A DNA stretch of 6,344 bases from Pseudomonadota bacterium. GTDB lineage: Bacteria > Pseudomonadota > Gammaproteobacteria > Burkholderiales > Thiobacillaceae. Below are positions 1 to 6,300 of this stretch, one piece after another. Made by a program: the position numbers and the translations under genes. The notes under the pieces were generated by a model. It saw only the letters and a list, made by a program, of their open reading frames with translations, was not told the DNA's origin and made no database searches. Positions within the stretch are counted from its first letter, which is position 1, and each line of letters opens with the position of its first letter. The DNA lies in the NCBI GenBank assembly GCA_021780975.1, contig JAJXXS010000074.1:1-6344 (forward strand), read 5' to 3'.

Positions 1-1138
1 GGCTGCCGATGAGCAGCACCGAGCGCAGCTTGTCCAGTTGCGCGACATCCAGCCCGAGCCACAGGGCACCAGCATGCGCGCCGTCCAGGCTGAAGTCCGC
101 CTGGCGCAAGCGGTGATCGATATTGCCTGTGCCCAGCCCGCGCATGAGTTTCTGCAGCAGGTAGTACTCTTCCAGCGTCTGGTTCGGCGCCGCGAGCGCG
201 CCCACGGCGTCGGGCCCGTGGCGCCGGCAGGTGTCGGCGAGCCCGGCGCGCACCCGTTCCAGCGCCGTCTGCCAGTCCGTCTCCACCCAGCGCCCACCCT
301 CGCGCACCATGGGCCGCTCCAGGCGGTCGGGGCTGTTCAATCCTTCGTAGCTGAAGCGGTCGCGGTCCGACAGCCAGCATTCGTTGGTGGCCTCGTTGGT
401 CAGCGGCAACACGCGCATGACGCGGCCGTCCTTGACATGCACCTGCAGATTGGAACCTAGGCTGTCATGCGGGCTCACCGATTTGCGGCGCGCCAATTCC
501 CAGGTGCGCGCGGTGTAGCGGAAGGGCTTGGAGGTCAAGGCGCCGACCGGGCAGAGGTCGATGATGTTGCCTGACAGCTCGGAGTCCACGGTCTGTCCGA
601 GGAAAGGCATAATCTCGGCATGCTCGCCGCGGAAAGCCTGACCCAGTTCGGTCACCCCGGCCACCTCCTGGCAGAAGCGCACGCAGCGTGTGCAATTGAT
701 GCAGCGCGTCATGTCGGTCGCCACGAGAGGGCCGAGATCCTTGTTCTCGACCACGCGCTTGTCTTCCTGGTAGCGCGACTTGCCGCTCCCGTAGCCCACG
801 GCGAGATCCTGCAGCTCGCACTCGCCGCCTTGATCGCAGATCGGGCAATCCAGAGGGTGGTTGATGAGGAGGAATTCCATCACCCCTTTTTGCGCCTGGA
901 CCGCCACCGCGGAACGGGTCTGCACCTTCATGCCGTCGGTGACCGGGGTGGCGCAGGCCGGCAGGGGCTTGGCCGCCTTTTCCACCTGCACCAGGCACAT
1001 GCGGCAGTTGGCGGCGATGGAAAGTTTTTCGTGGTAGCAAAAATGCGGAATGTAGATGCCAGCCTTGGTGGCCGCATCCATGATGGTTGCACCGCTTTCC
1101 ACCTGAACCTGTTTGCCGTCGATTTCTACGCTCAGCAT
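1..1138 (-). CDS. nuoG: NADH-quinone oxidoreductase subunit G (NuoG), N-terminal part, cut by the window edge
   Basis: This is the iron-sulfur subunit of the peripheral arm of complex I; it passes electrons from NuoF towards NuoB. The frame stays open from ATG at 1138 to the left edge, giving 379 complete codons of a protein usually 700-900 residues long. Residues 1 to about 78 are a 2Fe-2S ferredoxin-like domain with N1b ligands Cys34, Cys45, Cys48 and Cys62. The His-Cys3 site for N5 is His94, Cys98, Cys101 and Cys107. N4 is supplied by Cys146, Cys149, Cys152 and Cys196. A molybdopterin-oxidoreductase-like domain starts near residue 215. Its N7 site is gone: the four ligand positions read Ser222, Asp225, Ser229 and Ser257 by my alignment from memory. 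The start lies one base after the nuoF stop (TGACATG), with only a weak GGTGG upstream, so translational coupling is likely. The identification is secure; the C-terminal half cannot be assessed. Confidence 0.97.
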   Translation of the reverse strand, partial: MLSVEIDGKQVQVESGATIMDAATKAGIYIPHFCYHEKLSIAANCRMCLVQVEKAAKPLPACATPVTDGMKVQTRSAVAVQAQKGVMEFLLINHPLDCPICDQGGECELQDLAVGYGSGKSRYQEDKRVVENKDLGPLVATDMTRCINCTRCVRFCQEVAGVTELGQAFRGEHAEIMPFLGQTVDSELSGNIIDLCPVGALTSKPFRYTARTWELARRKSVSPHDSLGSNLQVHVKDGRVMRVLPLTNEATNECWLSDRDRFSYEGLNSPDRLERPMVREGGRWVETDWQTALERVRAGLADTCRRHGPDAVGALAAPNQTLEEYYLLQKLMRGLGTGNIDHRLRQADFSLDGAHAGALWLGLDVAQLDKLRSVLLIGS

Positions 1139-1139
1139 G

Positions 1140-2417
1140 TCATGCCACCATGCATTTCTTGTGGCGCACGTGGTAGTCGAATTCCGCGCCGAAATGTTTG
1201 AGAAAGCTCTTGACCGGCGTTGCCGCCGCGTCGCCCAGGCCGCAGATGGTGCGCCCGCCGATATTGCCAGCAACGTCGTTGAGCAGTTGCAGGTCCTCGT
1301 GACGCCCCTCGCCATGCTCGATGCGGCGAATCATCCGGTACAGCCAGCCCGTGCCTTCCCGGCAGGGCGTGCACTGGCCGCAGGATTCCTCGAAATAAAA
1401 ATAGGACAGCCGCTCCAGCGCCCGCACCATGCAGACCGTATCGTCCATGACGATGACCGATCCCGCCCCCAGCATGGACCCCGCCTTGGCGATGGAATCG
1501 TAATCCATGGTGCAGTCCATCATGATCTCGCCCGGCAGAACCGGGGTCGAGGACCCCCCCGGAATCACCGCTTTCAGCTTGCCTCCGCCGCGCACGCCGC
1601 CCGCCATCTCCAGCAATTCACTGAAGGGCGTCCCCATCGGCACCTCATAGTTGCCGGGGCGCGCCACGTGGCCGGAAATGGAAAACACCTTGGTGCCGCC
1701 ATTGTTCGGTTTTCCCAAGTCGAGGAACTTCTGCCCGCCCTCGCGCACGATGTAGGGAATGCTGGCAAAGGTCTCCGTATTGTTGATGGTGGTGGGCTTG
1801 CCATAGAGACCGAAGGACGCCGGAAATGGCGGCTTGAAGCGGGGTTGGCCCTTCTTGCCCTCTATCGACTCCAGGAGCGCGGTTTCCTCCCCGCAGATGT
1901 AGGCACCATAGCCGTGATGGTTGCAGAGGTGGAAACCGAAATCCGAGCCCAGTATGCGATCGCCCAGGTAGCCCGCTGCCCTCGCCTCCTCCACCGCGCG
2001 CTCCATGTGCTCGTAGATGTCCCAGATTTCTCCGTGGATGTAGTTATAACCGCGCTCCGTGCCCAGGGTATAGGCGGCGATCGCCATGCCTTCGATGAGG
2101 GCATGGGGGTTGTAGCGCATGATGTCGCGGTCCTTGAAGGTTCCCGGCTCGCCCTCGTCGGAATTGCATACCAGGAACTTTTCACCCGGAAATGCACGCG
2201 GCATGAAGCTCCATTTGAGCCCGGTGGGAAAGCCGGCGCCGCCGCGCCCGCGCAGCGCGGAGATCTTGACCTCGTGGATGATGTCCTCGGGCGCAACCTT
2301 CTCCTGCACGATCCGCCGCAACGCCGCATAGCCGCCGACGCTTTCGTAGCTCGCCAGCGTCGAAGGCTGCGGCAAGTGCATGGTGCTGAAGAGGACGGGG
2401 CCGGGCTTGATCACCAT
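1140..2417 (-). CDS. nuoF: NADH-quinone oxidoreductase subunit F (NuoF), NADH- and FMN-binding
   Basis: This 425-residue subunit oxidises NADH on a bound FMN and hands electrons to cluster N3, at the tip of the cytoplasmic arm. The glycine-rich FMN/NADH loop GRGGAGFPTG lies at residues 57-66, followed by the acidic motif NSDEGEPGTFKDR at 85-97. The family signature GAYICGEETALLESIEG is at 171-187. The N3 4Fe-4S ligands are Cys346, Cys349 and Cys352 (SCGQCTPC) and Cys392 (TICGLGD). Length and motif spacing are normal for the family. The start at 2417 sits one base after the nuoE stop, with GGAG ten bases upstream. A second in-frame ATG at codon 13 is possible, but it would leave a gap in a tightly packed operon. 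No damage is seen. Confidence 0.98.
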   Translation of the reverse strand: MVIKPGPVLFSTMHLPQPSTLASYESVGGYAALRRIVQEKVAPEDIIHEVKISALRGRGGAGFPTGLKWSFMPRAFPGEKFLVCNSDEGEPGTFKDRDIMRYNPHALIEGMAIAAYTLGTERGYNYIHGEIWDIYEHMERAVEEARAAGYLGDRILGSDFGFHLCNHHGYGAYICGEETALLESIEGKKGQPRFKPPFPASFGLYGKPTTINNTETFASIPYIVREGGQKFLDLGKPNNGGTKVFSISGHVARPGNYEVPMGTPFSELLEMAGGVRGGGKLKAVIPGGSSTPVLPGEIMMDCTMDYDSIAKAGSMLGAGSVIVMDDTVCMVRALERLSYFYFEESCGQCTPCREGTGWLYRMIRRIEHGEGRHEDLQLLNDVAGNIGGRTICGLGDAAATPVKSFLKHFGAEFDYHVRHKKCMVA

Positions 2418-2418
2418 G

Positions 2419-2907
2419 TCAGTCGGTCTCCGTGTTCTTCAGTTCTTCCAGCAGCGCATCGACCTTTTCCGCGGTCAGATGCCCTTCCATGCGATGGTTG
2501 TTCACCAGGCACAGTGGGGCGTCGCCACAGGCACCCATGCACTCGCCCTCCTTGAGAGTGAACAGGCCGTCGAGGGTCGTCTCGCCGAACTCGAGGCCAA
2601 GGCGCTCCTTGAAATGGGCGACAATTTCCGGAGCGCCCCTCAGCATGCAGGATATATTGGTGCAGAGGGTTATCTTGAAGCGTCCGACCGGATCGGTCTC
2701 GTACATGTTGTAGAACGTCGCCACCTCATACACCGAGATGACCGGCATCGAAAGATAGTCGGCGATGAAGCGGATGACGTCCTCGGCAAGCCAGCCCTTC
2801 TCCACCTGGGCGATGCGCAGCGCCGACATGACTGCGGACTGGGCCCTGCCGGGAGGGTATTTGGCGACCTCGCGATCGATCTGTGCCAGCGCTTCGGGGG
2901 ACAGCAT
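2419..2907 (-). CDS. nuoE: NADH-quinone oxidoreductase subunit E (NuoE), 2Fe-2S thioredoxin-like
   Basis: This 162-residue peripheral-arm subunit carries the 2Fe-2S cluster N1a close to the FMN of NuoF and pairs with it. An N-terminal helical part (about 1-70) contains the conserved stretch VYEVATFYNMY at 59-69. The thioredoxin-like half then supplies Cys82 and Cys87 (C-x4-C) and Cys123 and Cys127 (C-x3-C), the usual N1a ligands. The frame is open further upstream, to 3258, but that part overlaps the conserved C-terminus of nuoD and gives unrelated residues. The ATG at 2907, whose first base is the last base of the nuoD TGA (TGATG), gives a family-length protein starting MLSPEAL. GGGGAG lies 11 bases before it. 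The one-base overlap suggests re-initiation by ribosomes finishing nuoD. Confidence 0.97.
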   Translation of the reverse strand: MLSPEALAQIDREVAKYPPGRAQSAVMSALRIAQVEKGWLAEDVIRFIADYLSMPVISVYEVATFYNMYETDPVGRFKITLCTNISCMLRGAPEIVAHFKERLGLEFGETTLDGLFTLKEGECMGACGDAPLCLVNNHRMEGHLTAEKVDALLEELKNTETD

Positions 2908-4163
2908 CAGCGGTCGATCTCCCCGAACACGATGTCCTGGGTGCCAATGATGGCCACCACATCGGCGATCATGTGGCCGCGCGACATCTCGTCCAGCGCC
3001 GCCAGGTGGGGGAATCCCGGGGCGCGGATCTTCAGGCGGTAAGGCTTGTTGGCGCCATCGGATACCAAGTAGATGCCGAATTCGCCCTTGGGGTGCTCGA
3101 CCGCGGCATAGGCTTCGCCGGGTGGGACATGCATGCCCTCGGTGAACAGCTTGAAATGATGGATCAGTTCTTCCATGTTGGTCTTCATCGACACGCGGTC
3201 CGGAGGCGCAACCTTGTGGTTGTCGCTCATCACCGGACCAGGATTTTCGCGCAACCACTCAATGCACTGGCGGATGATGTGGTTGGACTGGCGCATCTCC
3301 TCGACCCGCACGAGGTAACGATCGTAGCAGTCACCCTGACTGCCTACGGGAACGTCGAAATTAATCTGACCGTACACCCCATAGGGCTGCTTCTTCCGCA
3401 GATCCCACGCAATGCCCGAACCACGCAGCATCGGACCGGTGAAGCCGAGCGCCCTGGCACGCTCCGGACTTACCACGCCGATCCCCACGGTACGCTGCTT
3501 CCAGATGCGATTGTCGGTCAAAAGGGTTTCGTAGTCGTCCACATAGGACGGAAAACGGCGCGTGAAGTCCTCGATGAAATCGAGCAATGAACCCTGGCGA
3601 TTGGCATTCAACCGGCCGGCCGCCTCGGCATCGTGGTACCTGGAAGGCTGGTATTGCGGCATGCTCTCGGGCAGATCCCGGTATACCCCGCCCGGGCGGT
3701 AATAGGCGGCGTGCATGCGCGCGCCGGACACCGCCTCATAGACGTCCATGAGATCTTCCCGCTCGCGGAAGCAGTAGAGAAAGACAGTCATGGCCCCGAT
3801 ATCCAGCGCGTGCGCCCCCAGCCACAGCAGGTGGTTGAGGATGCGCGTAATCTCGTCGAACATGACGCGGATGTACTGCGCACGCAGGGGAACTTCCAAG
3901 CCGAGCAATTTCTCGATCGCCATCACATAGGCATGCTCGTTGCACATCATGGATACGTAGTCGAGACGATCCATGTAGGGCACGGATTGCAGGAATGTCT
4001 TGTGTTCAGCGAGTTTTTCCGTCGCCCGGTGCAGCAGACCGATATGCGGATCGGCACGCTGGATGACCTCGCCGTCCAGTTCCAGCACCAGACGCAGCAC
4101 GCCATGGGCCGCCGGATGCTGGGGGCCAAAATTCATCGTGTAATTGCGAATCTCAGCGGCCAT
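2907..4163 (-). CDS. nuoD: NADH-quinone oxidoreductase subunit D (NuoD), 49-kDa quinone-site subunit
   Basis: This 418-residue subunit forms most of the ubiquinone-reduction pocket together with NuoB; the fold is shared with the large subunit of NiFe hydrogenases. The N-terminal signature NFGPQHPAAHG is at residues 11-21. His16, His20 and Tyr69 (in RLDYVSM) match the quinone-site His91, His95 and Tyr144 of the Yarrowia 49-kDa subunit; I mapped these from memory, and the His-to-Tyr spacing of 49 agrees. Further conserved blocks are IRVMFDEITRILNHLLWLG (about 98-116) and RPGGVYRDLP, and the protein ends in the typical DIVFGEIDR. It is separate from nuoC, unlike the fused NuoCD of enteric bacteria. 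GGAG five bases before the ATG, overlapping the nuoC stop, fixes the start. Confidence 0.98.
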   Translation of the reverse strand: MAAEIRNYTMNFGPQHPAAHGVLRLVLELDGEVIQRADPHIGLLHRATEKLAEHKTFLQSVPYMDRLDYVSMMCNEHAYVMAIEKLLGLEVPLRAQYIRVMFDEITRILNHLLWLGAHALDIGAMTVFLYCFREREDLMDVYEAVSGARMHAAYYRPGGVYRDLPESMPQYQPSRYHDAEAAGRLNANRQGSLLDFIEDFTRRFPSYVDDYETLLTDNRIWKQRTVGIGVVSPERARALGFTGPMLRGSGIAWDLRKKQPYGVYGQINFDVPVGSQGDCYDRYLVRVEEMRQSNHIIRQCIEWLRENPGPVMSDNHKVAPPDRVSMKTNMEELIHHFKLFTEGMHVPPGEAYAAVEHPKGEFGIYLVSDGANKPYRLKIRAPGFPHLAALDEMSRGHMIADVVAIIGTQDIVFGEIDR

Positions 4164-4165
4164 GG

Positions 4166-4765
4166 CTACTCCACGTCGCCGTAGGCGTCGTCGCGCACGA
4201 TGCGCGGCGTGACCTCACGCGGCTCGATGCTGACGGGTTGGTAGATCACCCGGCGCTGCTCCGGGTCGTAGCGCATCTCCACTTGCCCTGAGAGCGGAAA
4301 ATCCTTGCGGAAAGGATGGCCGACAAAGCCATAATCGGTGAGTATGCGGCGCAGGTCGGGATGCCCTTCGAAGACGATGCCAAAGAGATCGAACGCTTCG
4401 CGCTCATACCAGTTGGCCGACGGCCAGATGTCGCATACCGACGCGAGGATGGGGAAATCATCGTCCGCGCAGAAGGCACGAACGCGCAGGCGCACGTTGT
4501 GATGCAGGGACAGGAGGTGATATACCACCGCGAAGCGGTGGCCCCCCCACACGCCGTCGCCATAATCTCGGTAATCCACGCCGCACAGGTCGATGAGCTG
4601 CTCAAAACCCAGATCGTGATGTTCGCGCAGCGCACGCATCACCGCATGGATTTCCTGGGCTGGCACTTCCATGGTGATCTCATCGAGGCGCTCGATCCAG
4701 CGCGTCACCTTGTCGCCGAGCAGGCGCTCGAGTCGTTCGGACAAGTCGTTGAGCGTGAGGCGCAT
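4166..4765 (-). CDS. nuoC: NADH-quinone oxidoreductase subunit C (NuoC), 30-kDa subunit
   Basis: This is a 199-residue hydrophilic subunit of the connecting module. It has no cofactor and packs against NuoD, supporting the quinone-reducing core. The family signature occupies about residues 119-157 and runs WYEREAFDLFGIVFEGHP, then DLRRIL, then GHPFRKDFP. The N-terminal half (1-110) is less conserved but contains LIDLCGVDY at 57-65, typical of the family. The length is normal for a free-standing NuoC. Translation begins one base after the nuoB stop (TGACATG). I see no Shine-Dalgarno sequence there, so its expression probably depends on coupling to nuoB. The gene ends in TAG, two bases before nuoD. 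Confidence 0.97.
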   Translation of the reverse strand: MRLTLNDLSERLERLLGDKVTRWIERLDEITMEVPAQEIHAVMRALREHHDLGFEQLIDLCGVDYRDYGDGVWGGHRFAVVYHLLSLHHNVRLRVRAFCADDDFPILASVCDIWPSANWYEREAFDLFGIVFEGHPDLRRILTDYGFVGHPFRKDFPLSGQVEMRYDPEQRRVIYQPVSIEPREVTPRIVRDDAYGDVE

Positions 4766-4766
4766 G

Positions 4767-5243
4767 TCAGCGGGCGATCGTGTTGGTGCGGCGGATCTTG
4801 TTCTGCAGTTGGATCACGCCAAACAGGAGCGCCTCGGCGGTGGGCGGGCAGCCGGGCACGTAGATGTCGACCGGCACGATGCGGTCGCAGCCGCGCACCA
4901 CCGAGTAGGAGTAATGATAGTAGCCGCCGCCGTTGGCACAGGAACCCATGGAAATCACCCAGCGCGGCTCGGCCATCTGATCGTAAACCTTGCGCAATGC
5001 CGGGGCCATCTTGTTGCAGAGGGTGCCGGCAACGATCATGACATCCGACTGGCGCGGGCTCGGCCTGAACACCACGCCGAAACGATCCAGATCATAGCGA
5101 GCTGCCCCGGCATGCATCATCTCCACGGCGCAGCACGCCAGACCGAAGGTCATGGGCCAGAGCGATCCGGTGCGGGTGAAATTGATGAGCTTGTCCGCCG
5201 TGGTGGTGACAAAGCCCTTTTCCAGTACGCCTTCGATGCTCAT
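4767..5243 (-). CDS. nuoB: NADH-quinone oxidoreductase subunit B (NuoB), carries cluster N2
   Basis: This 158-residue subunit holds N2, the last 4Fe-4S cluster, which reduces ubiquinone at the NuoB/NuoD interface. The ligands are the adjacent pair Cys37-Cys38 (GLACCAVEMMH), Cys102 (SMGSCANGGGYYHYSYSVV) and Cys132 (VPGCPPTAEALL). All are present in the usual spacing. The sequence from TGSLWPMTFG onwards is very close to the family pattern and to the PSST subunit of mitochondria. The start at 5243 has AGGA four bases upstream. The 28 bases after nuoA form the widest gap in the operon and include CACGTG at 5253-5258, for which I assign no role. The C-terminus RRTNTIAR runs into the TGACATG junction with nuoC. 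Confidence 0.98.
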   Translation of the reverse strand: MSIEGVLEKGFVTTTADKLINFTRTGSLWPMTFGLACCAVEMMHAGAARYDLDRFGVVFRPSPRQSDVMIVAGTLCNKMAPALRKVYDQMAEPRWVISMGSCANGGGYYHYSYSVVRGCDRIVPVDIYVPGCPPTAEALLFGVIQLQNKIRRTNTIAR

Positions 5244-5271
5244 AGATTCCTGTCACGTGGCTCGGAAAGGG

Positions 5272-5628
5272 TCATTCCCATTCGAGGGCACCCTTCTTCC
5301 ATTCGTACACGAAGCCCACCACCAGGATCGCCAGGAACAGCACCATCGCCAGAAAACCGGCCAGGCCGATCTTTTCCAGGACGATGGCCCACGGAATGAG
5401 AAAAGCCGTTTCCAGATCGAACAGGATGAACAGGATGGCCACCAGGTAGTAGCGCACGTCGAATTTCATGCGCGCGTCCTCGAAGGCCTCGAAGCCGCAT
5501 TCATAGGGCGAGAGTTTTTCGCTGTCCGGGCGATCGGGCGCCAGCAACCGGCCTGCGAAAATTGCGATGCCGCCAAAGACCAGTCCTACTGCTATGAATA
5601 GCAGGATAGGCAAATAGTTCTCCAGCAT
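5272..5628 (-). CDS. nuoA: NADH-quinone oxidoreductase subunit A (NuoA), membrane subunit
   Basis: This 118-residue membrane protein is the first gene of the operon. It sits where the peripheral arm meets the membrane arm, near the quinone channel. Three hydrophobic segments are visible: about 4-26, 60-84 and 88-108. Between the first two lies the conserved loop SPYECGFEAFEDARMKFDVRYY (residues 40-61, with Cys44), which closes over the quinone site in known complex I structures. An earlier in-frame ATG at 5655 would add nine residues, MSFEEEEGP. That extension is simply the translated Shine-Dalgarno region. The ATG at 5628 has AGGAGG with an eight-base spacer and begins MLENYLP, as I recall for close homologues, so I chose it. 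The gene ends in TGA, 28 bases before nuoB. Confidence 0.96.
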   Translation of the reverse strand: MLENYLPILLFIAVGLVFGGIAIFAGRLLAPDRPDSEKLSPYECGFEAFEDARMKFDVRYYLVAILFILFDLETAFLIPWAIVLEKIGLAGFLAMVLFLAILVVGFVYEWKKGALEWE

Positions 5629-5636
5629 GGGCCCTT

Positions 5637-5642
5637 CCTCCT
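5637..5642 (-). promoter_or_regulatory. Shine-Dalgarno sequence of nuoA, decides the start codon
   Basis: The minus strand reads AGGAGG here, eight bases before ATG at 5628, and a second overlapping AGGAGG sits three bases further upstream. It is the strongest ribosome-binding site in the window. It selects 5628 over the ATG at 5655, because that longer frame would translate this site as a run of glutamates. Confidence 0.85.
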
Positions 5643-5656
5643 CCTCAAACGACACG

Positions 5657-5680
5657 CTGCGGCCAGCCCGCAGACTGGCC
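5657..5680 (-). promoter_or_regulatory. Two overlapping inverted repeats in the nuo leader
   Basis: On the minus strand, GGCCAG (5680-5675) pairs with CTGGCC (5666-5661) around an eight-base loop. CTGCGG (5673-5668) pairs with CCGCAG (5662-5657) around a five-base loop. The two stems share bases and cannot form together. With a predicted transcription start near 5675, the second stem would lie at the very 5' end of the nuo message, where a hairpin could slow decay. The first could instead act as a DNA operator across the start point. The pairing is seen directly; the roles are inference, and GC-rich sequence gives short stems by chance. Confidence 0.35.
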
Positions 5681-5681
5681 G

Positions 5682-5711
5682 AGTGTATGCAGACGCCTGC
5701 GCCGGGGTCAA
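5682..5711 (-). promoter_or_regulatory. Probable sigma70-type promoter of the nuo operon
   Basis: The minus strand carries TTGACC at 5711-5706 (five of six matches to TTGACA), an 18-base spacer, and TACACT at 5687-5682 (four of six matches to TATAAT). This predicts a transcription start near 5675 and a leader of about 47 bases before the nuoA ATG. It is the best-placed candidate upstream of the operon. A nearby GATAAT at 5735-5730 is a better -10 box but has no recognisable -35 partner at 16-18 bases. Confidence 0.6.
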
Positions 5712-5733
5712 TCCGGCCGCGCCATTTTCATTA

Positions 5734-5745
5734 TCTTGAACAAGA
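5734..5745. promoter_or_regulatory. Palindromic TCTTGAACAAGA, possible regulator site for the nuo promoter
   Basis: Perfect five-base arms TCTTG and CAAGA flank a central AA. The centre lies about 64 bases upstream of the predicted nuo start, a position often used by activators that contact RNA polymerase from upstream. It is not an FNR/ANR box (TTGAT-N4-ATCAA), and I do not recognise the cognate regulator. The palindrome is seen directly; its function is inferred. Confidence 0.3.
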
Positions 5746-5883
5746 CGTTGTGCTTCGCCACCGCAAGTGGCCTTAAGCCAGATGCAACGCGAACTCGAAG
5801 ATACCAGATAAGACGGCCGCAACACACTGTTCGGCGCGGCAAAAAAATTTATAGCCCTAGTTCCTGATAGTTATGGGCGAAAA

Positions 5884-5949
5884 CGGTATCTGGCATCTGC
5901 GGCGTGCGGCACCCCCGAACCCCACCGAAAGCGTTCCGGTATCTTGGCA
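5884..5949 (+). repeat. Direct repeat CGGTATCT(T)GGCA, two copies 53 bases apart
   Basis: CGGTATCTGGCA at 5884-5895 recurs as CGGTATCTTGGCA at 5937-5949, differing by one inserted T. The 53-base offset is close to five helical turns, so the copies would face the same side of the DNA. The core GGTATCT also occurs inverted at 5805-5799. The second copy overlaps the -35 box of the possible plus-strand promoter at 5944-5973. A pair of regulator binding sites is one reading; chance is another. Confidence 0.35.
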
Positions 5950-5973
5950 AGCATTCGGTTCCGCTCGTTTAAT
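5944..5973 (+). promoter_or_regulatory. Possible plus-strand sigma70-type promoter
   Basis: TTGGCA at 5944-5949 (five of six matches to the -35 consensus), an 18-base spacer, and TTTAAT at 5968-5973 (five of six matches to the -10 consensus) predict a start near 5980. Transcription would run away from nuo, through the repeats, towards the right edge. No clear gene begins within this window, so the product could be a non-coding RNA or the long leader of a gene beyond 6344. By consensus it scores as well as the nuo promoter, but the target is unknown. Confidence 0.35.
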
Positions 5974-6052
5974 CACCGTCGCCAGTTGCACGGTTCTCGG
6001 CCTAGCGAGCGACAGCAGGCAATATTTATCTTGCGCTCGCATATCTCGCTCG
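5962..6052. repeat. CGCTCG repeat cluster with a 7-bp inverted repeat
   Basis: CGCTCG occurs on the plus strand at 5962-5967, 6034-6039 and 6047-6052, and its complement CGAGCG at 6006-6011. The pair GCGAGCG (6005-6011) and CGCTCGC (6034-6040) is a perfect 7-bp inverted repeat around a 22-base, partly AT-rich loop that contains AATATTTAT. A CAA/TTG inner pairing (6020-6022 with 6031-6033) could extend it. It may be an RNA hairpin in a plus-strand transcript or a cluster of binding half-sites; neither is proven. Confidence 0.35.
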
Positions 6053-6131
6053 ATTCAATTTCATTTCATATGCCGAATCCGGCGGCCTTGGTCATTCGTT
6101 GCAAAGCGGGCCTGAGCAGTCATGCAGCCAT

Positions 6132-6173
6132 AGGGGGAAAGCCCCTCTGCCAGCCCTGGCGCGCTTATAGCGC
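6132..6173. repeat. Two short GC stem-loops
   Basis: AGGGG (6132-6136) pairs with CCCCT (6142-6146) around GAAAG, and GCGCT (6161-6165) pairs with AGCGC (6169-6173) around TAT. Neither is followed by a T-run on either strand, so they are not intrinsic terminators. Short stems like these are expected by chance in GC-rich DNA. Confidence 0.2.
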
Positions 6174-6300
6174 AACCCGAGGCAAGCCCCCGGACGGCCC
6201 GATTCGCAATGCCCTGAAGCAGGCCACTCCCGCGCGCCGGCCGCCTGTGCCGCAGGCCGCGCGGCGCCCCGTGATGTGGGGTGGCCGTTCCCCGGGGGGC

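Noticed and set aside
465..1201. Open frames on both strands overlapping nuoG (465-1040 minus, 620-1201 plus)
   Set aside because: The third minus-strand frame encodes NuoG with all its cluster ligands. These are frame shadows.
1113..2555. A 480-codon open frame on the plus strand antisense to nuoF
   Set aside because: It lies opposite a complete nuoF with all motifs. Long antisense frames are common opposite GC-rich genes, and its translation shows no recognisable family.
2908..3258. Upstream extension of nuoE giving a 279-residue protein
   Set aside because: The extra part overlaps the conserved C-terminal third of nuoD in another frame and is composed of shadow-like residues. The ATG at 2907 gives the family length.
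5629..5655. Earlier ATG of nuoA at 5655
   Set aside because: The added codons are the Shine-Dalgarno region itself, and the start at 5628 has ideal spacing.
5656..5830. tRNA-Leu or secG expected upstream of nuoA by synteny
   Set aside because: I looked for tRNA landmarks and a SecG-like membrane protein here and found neither.
5841..5853. TTTTTTT tract on the minus strand as a terminator, and TATAAA as a -10 box
   Set aside because: No GC-rich stem precedes the tract on the minus strand, and no -35 match lies 16-18 bases upstream of TATAAA.
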